A DNA stretch of 64,000 nt from Oreocharis arfaki (lineage: Eukaryota > Chordata > Aves > Passeriformes > Paramythiidae). The position numbers and the translations under genes are program-made. This document shows, piece after piece, positions 27,111 to 39,104 of the stretch (positions within the stretch are counted from its first letter, which is position 1; the number at the start of each line of letters is the position of its first letter). The DNA is taken from NCBI GenBank assembly GCA_013398015.1, contig VZRR01010248.1:62001-126000 (forward strand), written 5' to 3'. The notes beneath the pieces were generated by a model. It did no database searches and was not told the origin of the DNA. It saw only the letters and a list, made by a program, of their open reading frames with translations.

Positions 27111-29559
27111 GAAATAACCATCCATGGACCATTCCCTGAGAAATCAGATCTTGTTTCATTAAAGAATGCCAGAAGCAAGTCCCTTTGCTATTCTCATGAA
27201 CAGAAACATAGGAATCCTTTGTTTCCAATTCCCAAAAATGAAATTCTAACAACTGTAACCCAATCTAAGTCCAGGAAAAAGGAAAGAACATGCATGGAAA
27301 AATTATTTTGATCAAACCTCAAGAAAATAGAGTTCTATGAACAATTTCCTAATTTGGGAGGTACCTAAGCTTGTGAAAAATAAAGCATGGTTAAATCATT
27401 ATTTAAAACCTGGGCAACTAATTTGTCTCAAGCTAGATGAAGAAACTAAGTTGGCAGAGAAGTGTGGAGTTTTCTTTGTTTCTGTTTCTGATTTAGTTCC
27501 CCAAAAGCTGATTATTCAGAAAGATCAATTTTCCCAAGAAATGAGAACTGAAAGGTATTTCTGTAAATGTGGGAAAGATTCCTTTGAATAACTCCTAGAA
27601 AAACAATTCCTTGACCAAATCAAATGGGCTGATACAGAGCCATAGCTTTACCCACTGAGAATTTTGTTATGAAGACATTGACAAGTATTCATCTTGGAGA
27701 TATTTCCTTGCTCCTTAGTTTGTAAAATACTTTGCTACAGTAAATTAATATTCATGGTAACATATGCATTAGGTGTATTTGTATATGTAAACCACATTTA
27801 ATTTTATATGAGACAGCTTGGTTATGCATCTACAGTGTAATATTAGCTGTCTTCAGAAAAGAAAGCAATACTTACAGGTAAATACATATTTCTCCATGGT
27901 AGGAGCCCATTTTTTTCTTTTTTACTTTTTTTTGCACTTTTGCTACCCATATTAACTATTAAGAAAATATGTCTATTGATATATAAAGATAATATAAAAT
28001 ATATAACTCACAAAATATGCTGTAATTATTCTGAATAAATATTTATCTGCTCATTTTTATATTAATATTTTGCCAAAACCTAAGACATTTTAACAACTTG
28101 TCCATGAACATTTATGTCATATCTTCCTTTTTTTTCTTCCTAATTTTTGGTTGCTGTTTTTTTTTCCTGTGCTAAATTTCCAAGTCCCACAATACAGAAT
28201 TTGTTTATATTCTGCTCCTCCTAAATACGTATAATTTGAAACAATATGCACAATTATTGGATTTCGGTATTAAATAAGCCTATAAAGGGGTTTTAGAAGG
28301 TTACAGAAGAGTTAAACTTAATGCTGTGGGTTTTCTAATCTACACATTGTATCTGCCTCATTGACTTCTCAGTGTGCTTGCTAATGAACTACATGACGTT
28401 GTGGCAGATCCTGAGGCAGAAGCTGGGAGGAGTAACAATCTTATGAATAAATGTTATTAAAACCATTACATGACATGCTATCCTGCCATGATGTTAATCT
28501 GTTTGGGGATGCAGTTAAGATGTAGTGGCAAGGGAACTAAGTTTCTCAGCAAATGGTCTAAAAAATGAAATTTGAACTAAACAGCTGTTGGAAAGAAATT
28601 GATTTGGCACCACCGTAAAAATTTGATCTCCCATTTATATTAAAAAGGTGGGGGGAGGAAGGGAAAAAAGAAAATCTGGGTGCTTGCATGTTTTATTACT
28701 TTCTTGTTTCAGTATCCGAATTATTCTTTGAAATATAAAATGCATTTTAAAGCACCGAAAGCGTTAAGATACTAAAAAGCCATTTTATTACCATTGCTAT
28801 TATCAATTTGTGTCTGAAGCCAAAAAAGCTCTGTTTGGTGCACGTGGTATTAGCTGGAGATTTTTGTGGTTTGGTCAGAACAACCAAACACAAATAAGTC
28901 TCTCAGCATGTTGCAAACATACTCAGACTCTCCCACATCCTCCAAGGGCATCTCTATTTAGGCAAGTGTTTCTAGTTTATTAAAAATGGATGGTCAAGGG
29001 GGAAGAGAGCTGAAGTGTTTGAATCTGTTTGTTCAGCTGTTGGTTTGCTGAGTGAAGTCTGGATAAACATCTTGTAGTTTTTCCTGTAAAACCTTATGCT
29101 CGGTGAAGGCCACTGATGATAGAGGGAATCATGGTAATAAGAAAAACACTTGGCTGTCTATTTGAGGTGAAATTTCTATTATTACCTAGGATAGGATTTA
29201 GGTCTGCAAAGCATTTTTTTTTTCATAGCTTTATGATCTCTGCAGAAAAACAGGTATTTCTGAGGCATAGTGTAATTTTCTTATTTGCTCTTGGATAAGA
29301 TAAATAACTTTAAGTGTTTATTGGTTCTGATTGTTTCAGTCCAGGAGATGGCAACTTGGGTGCCATTCAGTTATATTTAAATACAAGTGCTTAGTGCACC
29401 TGAAGATGTTATTCCTTCTGTAAAAAGCAGAGAGATACAACACTGGATCTGTTTTACAAAGTGCATTTCTTTCTGACAATAGATACAGCCGTACAAAACA
29501 GAAAGGGGGATGAATGGCAAAGGCGTTTCCCCACCGTGCCCTATACATTACATCCACCT
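27111..29559. other. AT-rich unique sequence, no gene seen
   Basis: Very AT-rich, with T runs near 27910-27935 and 28130-28165 and a G-rich 'ggtggggggagg' at about 28647. No element or exon recognised. An 84-codon plus-strand frame at 27337-27591 has no supporting context. Confidence 0.5.
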
Positions 29560-29843
29560 GTTGGAGCCAATACAGAGGAGGACACCAAGATGATCAGAGG
29601 GGTGGAACACCTCTGCTAAGAGAAAAGGCCAAGAGAACTGGGATTGTTCAACCTGGAGAAGAGAAGTCTTTGAGGTGACCTGGCTGTGGCCTTTCCAGTA
29701 CACTGGAGCCCACAGGAAAGATGGAGAAAGACTATTTATAGAGATATAGAGTGACAGCACAAGGAGGAATGGCTTCAAACTGACCAAGAGTAGGTTTAAA
29801 TAGGATAGTAGGAAGAAATTCTTCCCTGTGAGGGTGGTGGTGG
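29560..29843 (+). mobile_element. CR1 LINE, internal 3'-region piece lacking the terminus
   Basis: The plus-strand CR1 sequence runs from 'gccaatacagaggaggacac' through 'gggattgttcaacctggaga' to 'cttccctgtgagggtggtgg'. The usual CR1 3' end (the 'atgggcagggg…tctatgat' part) is missing, so the copy is cut on both sides. Since CR1 copies normally keep the 3' end, this implies a later deletion or a broken insertion. Confidence 0.88.
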
Positions 29844-32800
29844 ACTGTTAAACACAAAGTTATCGCCCTTTCACACACAGCTCACATCTATCATTATGTG
29901 TCACTTTGTGCTTTGCAACCTTCTTGGAAAACTCTACATGAGCTACATTTACACGACTTTATGGTGTTTTAAGATGTAAACAGCATTGTCTTAATTAACT
30001 TATGATTTGACTGCTGTTCTGATAAAAGTACAAATTTTTGCAACTTTGGTAATTTTAAGTGTGATATCATATGCATCATATGCATGCTCTTCTAGGACCT
30101 GTAGAATCTGGCCACTGGCATTTGGTTGTTAGAACAACTTACATTTGAATCTAGTTTTATTGCTTGTGCATTTTTCCCTAGAGGTGAATCAGAGTTTGAC
30201 TGTAAATGTTTATCACAGGCTCTAGGCAGGTTTTGTCACTCTGTCAATAGATGATCTTATTTAATTCAATTTTGTTCATTATAGTATTTTATGTATATCA
30301 TGTCAGATAATTACAAAAGTTTTCGTCTCCAGAAGAGAATAAATATCTATATACTTACTTTTTTTTTCTTTTTTGTTAGAGTCATTGTTTTATTTCAACT
30401 TAATTGAATCTTAATTTACAGTGTTTAATCGTTAGGTAATGCATGCCCTTCAAGATCAATGTGCTACTTGACGTGTTGCAGCAGATTACCTATGCTTCTA
30501 ATATCTTGATGAAATATCTCAGGCATAATTTCTTGAAAATTGCTGAGAAAACATTGTTAAAAGAAAAGACAAACTCATCTGGTTTTTCTATGAGTTTTGC
30601 AAATCCAAATATATTTTGTGCCTTTGATAGCTTACTTGGATCCATACCGAAAAACTATTGTCAGAGTGGGGCAGCTCAGTTTGGTGGCAATTAAGAAAAG
30701 AAATTATGCTACCATAACTCAAAAGTAAAATATAGAAGAATATGGTCTTGCTGTTACTAAAGTGCTATTATTGACACTGTTGCCGAGAAAAGAATGAAAT
30801 AAAACTTGTGTCTCATCAGTGCAGTTGAAAGATATCATTAACAAATTACCTATCATCTTCTCTTATGAAAAATTCCTGTAACCTTTTCTTGAACTAAATA
30901 ATTCTTTTGGTGACATCTTCATTATTTGCAGCCTCAGCTGTCACTCCAGGGCTGCCCAGCCTCTCGCTGCAGAGACATTGTCTGCCTCGTCCCTGCCCCA
31001 CTGTGCTCAGCTGCTGCTGACACACACTCCCCTAAATGCTGTTGCTCCTCTTACACACTTTCCTTCTCCAGGGAAACTGTGGTATCCAGCCTAAACCATC
31101 GCTGAGATGTGAGGACCAGACTGCCACCACAAGAAAACATGTGGCTCTGCTGAGTGCAAGGGGAAGACCAGCAGAGTTTTTACCTCTTTGTGCCAATGCA
31201 GAGTGACAGGAGACAAGACTTGGAGGGTGGAGGAGGAAGTCACTTTTTCCAAATTGCCACTTGCTATGTCCAGTGGACCTTCTTGACTCCTTTGCCAGTA
31301 CCTTGAGGGTACGGCCAGCCCTGCCAGCCTCTGCCCACCCACTGCAATCAAACTACAGAACTCCAAGTGACATATCACAAAGCTGTTATGCACAATTTTT
31401 AAAACTGCATTTCCTGTGTAACCATTAACACCTGCACTTTAATTACAGAGACAGAGAAATCTTTGTATTTCTGCCAAATTTATGTCTTAGTGAATGTGTC
31501 GGCTGCACAACAGAACCAGCTGGAGTTCATACAGAGGCTCCAAAAGCAATGCCAGAGGATGAGGACCCCAGCTCCTCATAGAGCTCTCCTGTCTGCAGAT
31601 GGTTTCACCCCCTCCGTGAGTAGGAGGGACTGGACGTGGAAATAAACTCTCACCAGGAGCCATACTCATAACGACATGTCTCCTATTTCCTAAGGAATAT
31701 GTAAAAAATATTTCTAGGAGGGAGGGCACGGCATGCAGTGGTGGAGTGTATCCCGTAACAAAAAAAACATCTAGTGGGGGCGAGTTATTAAGATGGGAAG
31801 TACTTCTTATAGTCAACAAGGCAAAAAACACATAGAAAAATAATGAAAATATTACCAAACCTGTGAACTGAATTTTTTTTACCACATATTTTTTATCCCT
31901 TGCTAAGTGTACCTGAGACTTCACCTCCATGAATTTCAGAAAATTTTCATGTTTGCCTTTAACATGAATTCTTTTTTATGGATTCTATAGGGGTTTTATA
32001 CCCCTTTTTGTCCCTCTTTCACTTTACCATGACACAATACAAGAGCGATAGGGAGGGAAACCTACTGTGAGTAGGAGACTGGATGCAGACATTCAGCATG
32101 CTAACCTAGTAAAGCTAAGTATAGCACATTTTTTATCTACTGCTGATAAGCTGTCCTCTCCTCCTCTACAATTAGGACTCTTGAACAACATGATGTAAAA
32201 AGGGTTTCTGTGACTAATGCTGAATGCAAAAAATAAAAGCCTCGGAAAGCATTCTGTAGTCATTGCTTGCAATAGGCTACATTTGCATAAATTACGATGT
32301 CTCATGTCATATTCTCATTAAGTTTATGATGACTTCTAAACAATAATTTAATCTTAATGCAATGTACCCAAGTTTTAATTTAAAGAAGCCACCTCCTGGT
32401 CGTCTCATGTTTAAAACTGATGATGAGATAACTGTCTTTATAAATGAATTACCATTGGACCGTGACCAACAGGATCTGAGCTGAATCCATTAATTCGTAG
32501 TTCATCTTCAAAACCAAGTCTGTCATTAACCTTTTTGTCCTCCATCCCTTCGCCTAAATAATTTGCTGCATTCTTTATCAAACATGAAGTGCAACAACTT
32601 GTACATTTGCAGTCAAGATGCTGAGAAATTTTTGACTAAGAGCTTTCATTGCGGAAAGCTTGAAATATCTTGACACTTTCACTGAGAGATTCAATTAAAT
32701 TTTGATCAGTAATGTAACCCTAAATGTGGAAATTTCTGATTTAAATGAGAGACACAGACAGACAGATTTCAGAATAGCTTATGACAGAGGAGAGGGCAGA

Positions 32801-33863
32801 ATGTTTCCATTAAAAGCCTGAGTCACAGAGTCCTTCTGAGCACTTCCAGGTACATAAATTTACATCTCTTTGGTATCCCTCTTTTTGTCTGCCTGTTCAC
32901 CACATGCCCTGTTCCCTGCTGCATCCAACACATTTCTGTGGTTGTTTACTCTCTTATCAGTAGATAGCGAATGGGGTGGAAATGGCAAAAAACAATGAAA
33001 GGAAAATAAAATGGTCTTGGATAAAATATATACTGGGCAGAAAAAAAGAAGCCAAAGCAGATAAAAAAAGAGAAATGGAAAAAGGGAAAATTAGCAAATT
33101 TAGTCAGTAGGAGAGAGGGACAAAATAAGAGTTCTATGAAATAACTAGAATAAAGAAATACAAATTAATGCTGTCATTTCCCTGTCAGTAGCTCTTTAAA
33201 TCCTATCTGTATTAAAATAAATTATTTCAGAGCAGCAATCATACGTGTATATCAGTTCAGTAACAATCAGACAATTATATTTATGCAAGCATGTTGTGCC
33301 TGTAAGCAATTATGAGTGTCATTATCACTCAGATAACTTGGTGACAGTTACATAACTCCTTGTTTACAAATGTTTCATTATTTGATGTTCCATACAAACT
33401 TGATCCAAATTATCTGTTGTAGTTATTTGCTAATAGTCCAAGTATTAACATAAACACTCAGTGCACTGATCTGTTCTTCATTGTCAAACTAGGTGAAGTC
33501 TTGCCCCCCCCCAAAAAAGTGGTACGGCTGTAGGTGGATTGGCAAGAAGTTGTCTGAGCTCTAGCAGCAGCAGCCAGGGCAGCTTCTTCTCCACTTTCCA
33601 TGACCTTGGATTTGCTGGTGTTTGCTAAGCCTTAATAATTATCAGCAATGTGCCCCTGTGGAAGAGAACAGAAAATTCTGGGGAAAATATGAAGGCAGCA
33701 GCTTTAGTCCAGTGGCATGTATTTAAGCATGCATTCATCTCATCCTTCTTGAAAATTTCACAGCTTATGTTTTTTCCTCCAGGGAACATTATAGAATCTT
33801 CTCACTTTCAGCACTGTGCCTGGCTGACGTCTCTAAAGAAAAGGAATTTATACAGTAGACTCC
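29844..33863. other. Unique sequence with two unclassified GC-richer blocks
   Basis: Mostly AT-rich. Two GC-richer blocks stand out: about 30930-31395, and about 31485-31800, the second with an 'aataaa' at 31640-31645. The latter carries a 147-codon minus-strand frame (31487-31930) that is hydrophobic early and Pro/His-rich later, with no family I recognise. A C9 run lies at 33504-33512. The blocks could be old LTR remnants, but no TATA-plus-polyadenylation arrangement is clear. Confidence 0.45.
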
Positions 33864-34349
33864 TGGGTGGGGGCCAGTGAGCCTGTAGCCACAGCGGCCC
33901 CCTGGATGTGCCCTGGCCACGCTCCCTGGGCTAGGGAGACCAAAAGGTCTCTCCCAGGATGCCAGGGACCAGGATGCCTTGTTCTGCTCCCTTTACCCTA
34001 GCCCCAGATGTGTACCACCCCCGTGCCCTCAGACTACTGGTCCCTGATGTTTTCTCCTCACCCCTACTGACCCCATATAAAAAGCCTGAACACTTCCTCT
34101 TTCACCCTCTTGCTCATCCTCTCTTCGCTGCATCCTCATCTGCTTCCCTGGACCCGTGCCACCCACATGGCTGGAATAAATCCCTCCCAGAGACTGATCC
34201 TGACTCTGTGCCGTCGACTTACTGAGGAGACTGTCCGAGGTGTCTGAGTGTGTGTGTGTGTGTGTGCAGTGGCCTTGCCATGCAGGTCTCAACCAGAGAC
34301 GCTTTCAGAAGGTTGTAGCCTCCCTACCACCGAACCTCCGGCCACAACA
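33864..34349 (+). mobile_element. Solo endogenous retrovirus LTR
   Basis: The 486-base segment begins TG ('tgggtggggg') and ends CA ('ggccacaaca'). It is flanked by the same four bases, CTCC, at 33860-33863 and 34350-34353, which would be a target-site duplication. Inside are a TATA box (TATAAAA at 34076-34082) and an AATAAA signal at 34175-34180, about 100 bases apart, as in an LTR U3-R-U5 layout. A (TG)n run lies in the U5 part. No gag or pol sequence is adjacent, so this is a solo LTR formed by recombination between two LTRs. The TG and CA ends have weak inverted-repeat similarity, so exact borders are tentative. Open frames of 87-88 codons within it are not genes. Confidence 0.7.
34248..34267 (+). 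repeat. (TG)n microsatellite
   Basis: A perfect TG dinucleotide run of about ten units inside the U5-like part of the solo LTR. Confidence 0.9.
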
Positions 34350-34545
34350 CTCCTGTGCTGGGGATAATCCATGTATGTTAAAACAGTCATCTTTCATGAA
34401 AAGAAGTCACTTATACAGCCAGTTGCAAACTTTTGGGACCTGTTGATACAGGACAGAGCTATAGCAGCAGGGGCAGAAAGGACCTGGGAGCATTCCTAGG
34501 AAGCAGCTTCACTCTAAAACATGTGAAAACCGTCTTGGTAGGGAT

Positions 34546-35150
34546 ATAGAATCATAGGATCACAGAATTTTTAAGGTTGGAAAAGACATCTAAAATCATC
34601 AAGTCCAACAGTTAAAGTATCACCACTACCATGCTCAGAACATAAGCATGTTCTTAAGTGCCATATCCACACCTTTTTTGAACACTTCCAGGAATAGTGA
34701 CTTCACCACTTCTCCAGGCAGCCTGTTCCAATGCTTAACAAACCTTTCCATGAAGAAATTTTTCTTAACATCCAGTCTAAACCTCTCTTGGCACAATTTG
34801 AGGTAATTTCCTCACGTTCTGACTGTTTTTGCTTGGGAGAAGAAACTGACCCCCACCTGGTTCCGCCCTCTTCTCAGGGAATTGTAGAGAGTGATAAGGT
34901 TCCCCCGCTTGAGCCTCCTTTTCTCGAGGCTGAGCCCCCCCAGCTCCTTCATCTGCTCCTCATCAGACTTGTATTCTTCCCTTCCCCAGCTCTGTTCCCT
35001 TCTCTGGACACACTCCAGCCCCTCAATGTCTTTCTTGCAGCAAGGGTCCAAAACTAAACACAGGATTTGAGGTTTGGCCTCACTACTGAGAGGGGATGGT
35101 CACTGCCCTGTTCCTGCTGGCCATAAGCTGGCATCCCTAACTCCACATTG
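34546..35150 (-). mobile_element. CR1 LINE, 3' part
   Basis: The minus-strand CR1 starts at 'agaatcataggatcacagaa' and shows 'ggttggaaaagacatctaaa', 'cctccttttctcgaggctga' and 'acactccagcccctcaatgt'. It belongs to the CR1 type whose 3' end reads 'ggttggaaaagac', distinct from the 'ggtttgggttggaaggg' type at 21.5 kb. It is truncated after about 600 bases. The 108-codon plus frame here is antisense repeat. Confidence 0.92.
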
Positions 35151-36066
35151 CCCAGACTTCTATGATCTCCTGATCTTTTCCCTGTTACTGTGGGAGGGAG
35201 CATATACATGATGAAGAACAATTGTTCTGCCCTAGGGCGTTGCTTACATCCTTTTGTCTTTCACCATTGCAGAGCTTCAGAATCGAAAATAAATTAAATA
35301 AATAAATAGCTCTAAAATCAGCCTCTGTTGTTTTAAGTCCATGTATCATGTGTCTTATACACAAGTTCTTCTCTCTTATCCAGGTTCATAAAAATTTGAT
35401 TTCTCATAAAAATTGAAATATCAGAATCTCAATCCAAAAATACACTGCATCCTTTAAATGTATTATTAGAATGGAATTTAAATTTTTATTTCAGTCCTTA
35501 AACTTTTCCCCCTATTTTAGCTCTTCATTCTCTTTGCAAAATAAATCATTGCTCTTGTACCTTAGGGCCTTTGCTGTGATGATAAATAATTTCAAAACAG
35601 CTCCAATACATGTTTGTTTGTTTGTTTGTTTTTTACTTTAGAAGAGCTAAATAACCATAAGGATTATCATTAATAGAGGACATTTTACACTGAGACTGCA
35701 AAACATCTTTAATACTTATCGAGGCAGATAATTTAGTGATTTTGTTTCTTTTGTGAATAAGTGGGGTCTATTTTTTTCCAAATGAAAAATATGCTGCAGA
35801 TATTACAGATTCGAAATGAACTACTGACAAATCTTCCTGTTATTTTAGAACTTAAGATCTGTAAAGGACAGACAATGGCTATGAGATCTCAGTGAAACTC
35901 TCTGTGCTTTCTATGTTCCTATTCATATATAATATAAAACATCACTGTACTTTTGTCTTTCTGGCACATACTCATACTAACCTAAGAAAAAGAACTTTTG
36001 ACTGCTACTTTTTCTTTTTCAATGTTAATATTAAATTACCTCTTTTGACTTAATAGCTTTGGTAAC
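35151..36066. other. AT-rich unique sequence with microsatellites
   Basis: Contains a (TAAA)n-like tract at about 35291-35307 and (TTTG)n at 35611-35633. No gene or mobile element seen. Confidence 0.6.
35611..35633 (+). repeat. (TTTG)n microsatellite
   Basis: Five to six tandem TTTG units ending in a T run. Confidence 0.9.
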
Positions 36067-37144
36067 TGTCGTGGTTTGACACTGGCCAAATGCCAAGCAC
36101 CCACAAAAGCCTCTCCCTCACCCTCCCCTGCCACAGCTGGGCAGAGGAGAGAAAAAGTTGATAAAGGCTTCATGAGTTGAGATAAGGACTGGGAAGAAAC
36201 ACCGCAAGGGCAAAACAGGCTCAACTTAGAAGTACAAAGTGAGTTTATTACTAACAGTATCAGAGGAGGATAATGAGAAGTAAAATAAGCCCTTAAAACC
36301 ACCTTTTTTTTCCCCCTGACCCCTCCCTCCTTCCCACTGACAGCGCAGGGAGACAGGTGGGTTGGGGTTTCAGTCAGTTCATCACCTGAGGTTTTCTTTC
36401 TCTGCTCAGGGAGATGAGTTGCTCCCCTGTGAGGCCGTGGGGACCCTCCCAGGGGAGACAGTTCTCCGCAAACTTCTCCAGCATGGGTCCAGTCTCACAA
36501 GAAGCAGTCCTCCCAAAACTGCTGCAACGTGAGTGCCTCCCACAGGCAGACAGTCCTCCCAAAACTGCTGTGCCGTGGGTCTCTCTTTCCATGGGGTGCA
36601 GTCCTCCAAGGACAGGCTGCTCCAGCTTGGAAGCAAGGGCCCTCTCTCTCCACTGGGTCTCCCGCTGGATCACAGCCTCCTCCAGGCGTCCACCCTCTCC
36701 GGCGTGGGCACCTCCCCCACGGGCTGCAGGTGATCTCTGCATTCTCTGTGGATCCCCATGGGCTGCAGGGGCACAGCTGCTTCACCATGGTCATCACCAC
36801 AGCCTGCAGAGGAATCTCAGCTCCAGCACTCCGAGCACCTCTTCCCCCTCCTTCTCCACTGACCTTGGTGTCTCCATGTTGTTTCCCTCACATGTTCTCA
36901 CCTCCTCCTCTTCTCTAGCTGGAAATAACAGTGCACTGCCACTCTGGTTTTCTCCTTAAACAAGTTACCACAGAAGCATTACCAACCTCTCTAATTGGCC
37001 CAGCCTTGGCCAGCAGCATGTCCATCTTCAGAGCCACCAGGGGCTGGCTCTGCTGGACATGGTGGAAGGTTCTAGCAGCTTCTGACAGAAGCCACCTTGG
37101 TGGCCGCCTCGCTACCAAAAACCAGGCTGTGCAAAACTAACACA
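36067..37144 (-). mobile_element. Long (1.08 kb) endogenous retrovirus LTR, solo
   Basis: Read on the minus strand it begins 'tgtgttagttttgcacagcc' and ends 'ggcatttggccagtgtca' … 'cacgaca', so it has TG…CA ends. This agrees with a long LTR common in bird genomes. Minus-strand landmarks are a degenerate TATA region ('ttgtttaagg', near 36950-36960) and AATAAA at 36244-36249, close to the U5 side. The middle holds imperfect tandem repeats (separate entry). Flanking pentamers GTAAC and GTGAT are only partly alike, so a target-site duplication is not proven. No internal retroviral genes are present. The high GC content produces long chance frames on both strands (up to 181 codons at 36414-36959); these are not genes. 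Confidence 0.85.
36504..36625 (-). repeat. 46-48-base imperfect tandem repeats within the LTR
   Basis: The string 'cagtcctcccaaaactgctg' occurs exactly at 36505-36524 and 36551-36570. A diverged third copy begins at about 36599 ('cagtcctccaaggacaggct'). Spacing is about 46 and 48 bases. Such repeats are expected in the U3-R region of this LTR type and vary in number among copies. Confidence 0.85.
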
Positions 37145-39079
37145 GTGATCTATCTCTAAGCATGAATTCCCAGTAGGTCTACAGTAGATAAATGACCCAA
37201 CACAATTTTTGGTTTCCTCTTTTAAAATTTTGCATTTTTGATGTCACATATTTTCCCTAAAAATTTAAGTGGAACTGTAAATATATGATACATTCTGTTG
37301 TTGAACAGCTAGAATAGTTGACTCCACAATTATATCTTTAGAAGGTAAAAAAATAGGAATCATAAGAAGAAATTCACTTTAAAATCTTAATTGTAGGTTA
37401 TTCATGTTAAGTGTTTATGTTGCTTCTTACAATGAGGGTACTTGGAGCATGTATTTTTGCTCTTATCTGTGCATAAAGCAAAATAATTTACAAATTTGTT
37501 TTCAAGTATTGCATTTGCTGTGAGCAATACTCATGCTGTTTGCATTTTTATTAACATTGTTAAGAATTAGCTTTTGACAGGTGTAACATAAGAAAATATA
37601 ATATGAATTTATTGGTAAATATAACTTTAATTTATCCTGTTCATATTCATATTTTTGATGTCATTTAAAGAAAAATACTTTCCTAGGAAGAGAACCACAA
37701 GATTCTTCCTAATCCTTTTTACTAGGTTTCCTTGTGGAATTTATGATCGTACGACTTTTTTTTTTCTAACTATTAGTAAGAAAATGTTAGTGATTTTTAA
37801 TTCATTAATCTTACTAGAATGAGAACATCATCCTAGAGTTCAGTTAAATACAGCTGGATTACACTAAATCCATGCATGGGGCTTATTTCAGAACAAGAAT
37901 CTATGTAAGATGTTATTCAATAATAACTACATGAATTCATTAATCTATTCTAATTAAGAAATAAACAAAAGTTAATATATGGGATTGCAGGAACTACCAA
38001 CAAGATTGGGGTTTTTTAAAAAAAATGGCCTAAGTTTCCAATAGGACCAAAAAAAAAATCAACAACTTATTTATTAAATCTTTTGGCAATGCCAAAGCAT
38101 TTCTAAAAGTGCCACCTTTAAACTGGTCTGAGTATTCATGTAGGTAAGATTCTTCTCTGAAATATAAAATAACACAATCTTTTCTGTAGTGTACACAACA
38201 TAAAATAAATAAATCAATGAACATAATTGCCCTTGACAAAAATCACAAAAGCTTTCCCAAGCCTGCAGTCCTAACAGAGAGAAATTATACTTCTCAAGAA
38301 AAAGAGGAACCTGTGGTCTCATAGATAAGAGGCTACTCATTCTGATTATTGTAACTGATAAACCATACAAATCAAATCAGGCTCATCAAGTGCTCTTGAC
38401 TAGAAAAGAGAATAAAAAGAATATGTTCTTTGTATTTCAAATATACAACTTTGGGCAAAAAGATTTATCAGTAATACATAAATCTTCAAACAATGGAAAA
38501 TTAATAGATGAGATAGAAAAGCAACTAATAGTAATATTCAAACAAACAAACAAAAAAGTACTTGTGACTATGGGATAGTGAGAGAAGCAAATAGTTTGGC
38601 ACAAGACTGTAACAACATCTTAGGTGTTCTCAGTAAGAATTGAAGCACTTCTTCCATGGGATCCTCAGGTATTTTCCTTGGAGTTATAGAGTGAGGTATT
38701 AGGTGCAGTCAGAAAAATTAAAATCACTTTCATTTTCTTTTTGATACATGATCGATATTCTACAGTGAAAATTAGAAATTCCTGGAGAACCTGAAAATAA
38801 AATTAAGTTACCAGAGTAGAATTCACAGTGTTGTGTGAAGATCATATATGACTTGCTAAGAGACTGCACTTTAGGACTTGACATAACATGATATTTTTAT
38901 CTTCCTCTCCAGAAAATACTAAGGAAATTTTTACTATCCTGCACCATGTCCTTCAATGTCTTTTGTTTCACCAGCACCAATGGTTTATGGTCATATTATC
39001 TTTACATTTAGGGATACAATTCACAATAAAAAAAAGTGACTTGATGCAAATCCAGAGCAGTTTTGCCCTCTCCATTACA

Positions 39080-39104
39080 TAATATTGACAATTGATCAAT
39101 ATTA
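39080..39104. repeat. Perfect 9-base inverted repeat with 7-base spacer
   Basis: The arms 'taatattga' and 'tcaatatta' are exact reverse complements around the spacer 'caattga'. It is very AT-rich and could form a small cruciform. At this length and composition it may well be chance. Confidence 0.8.

Noticed and set aside
31487..31930. 147-codon minus-strand frame as a gene
   Set aside because: No start context, splice signals or recognisable domain. It sits partly in an unclassified GC-richer block, so it is kept only as a point to check.
33959..34225. 88-codon frame within the solo LTR
   Set aside because: It spans the TATA box and polyadenylation signal of the LTR and is Pro/His/Leu-rich by composition, not a gene.
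36414..36959. 181-codon open frame on the plus strand, with other long frames on both strands nearby
   Set aside because: It lies wholly inside the 1.08-kb LTR. High GC content and tandem repeats give long chance frames in several frames at once, and the peptide is Ser/Pro-rich with no domain.
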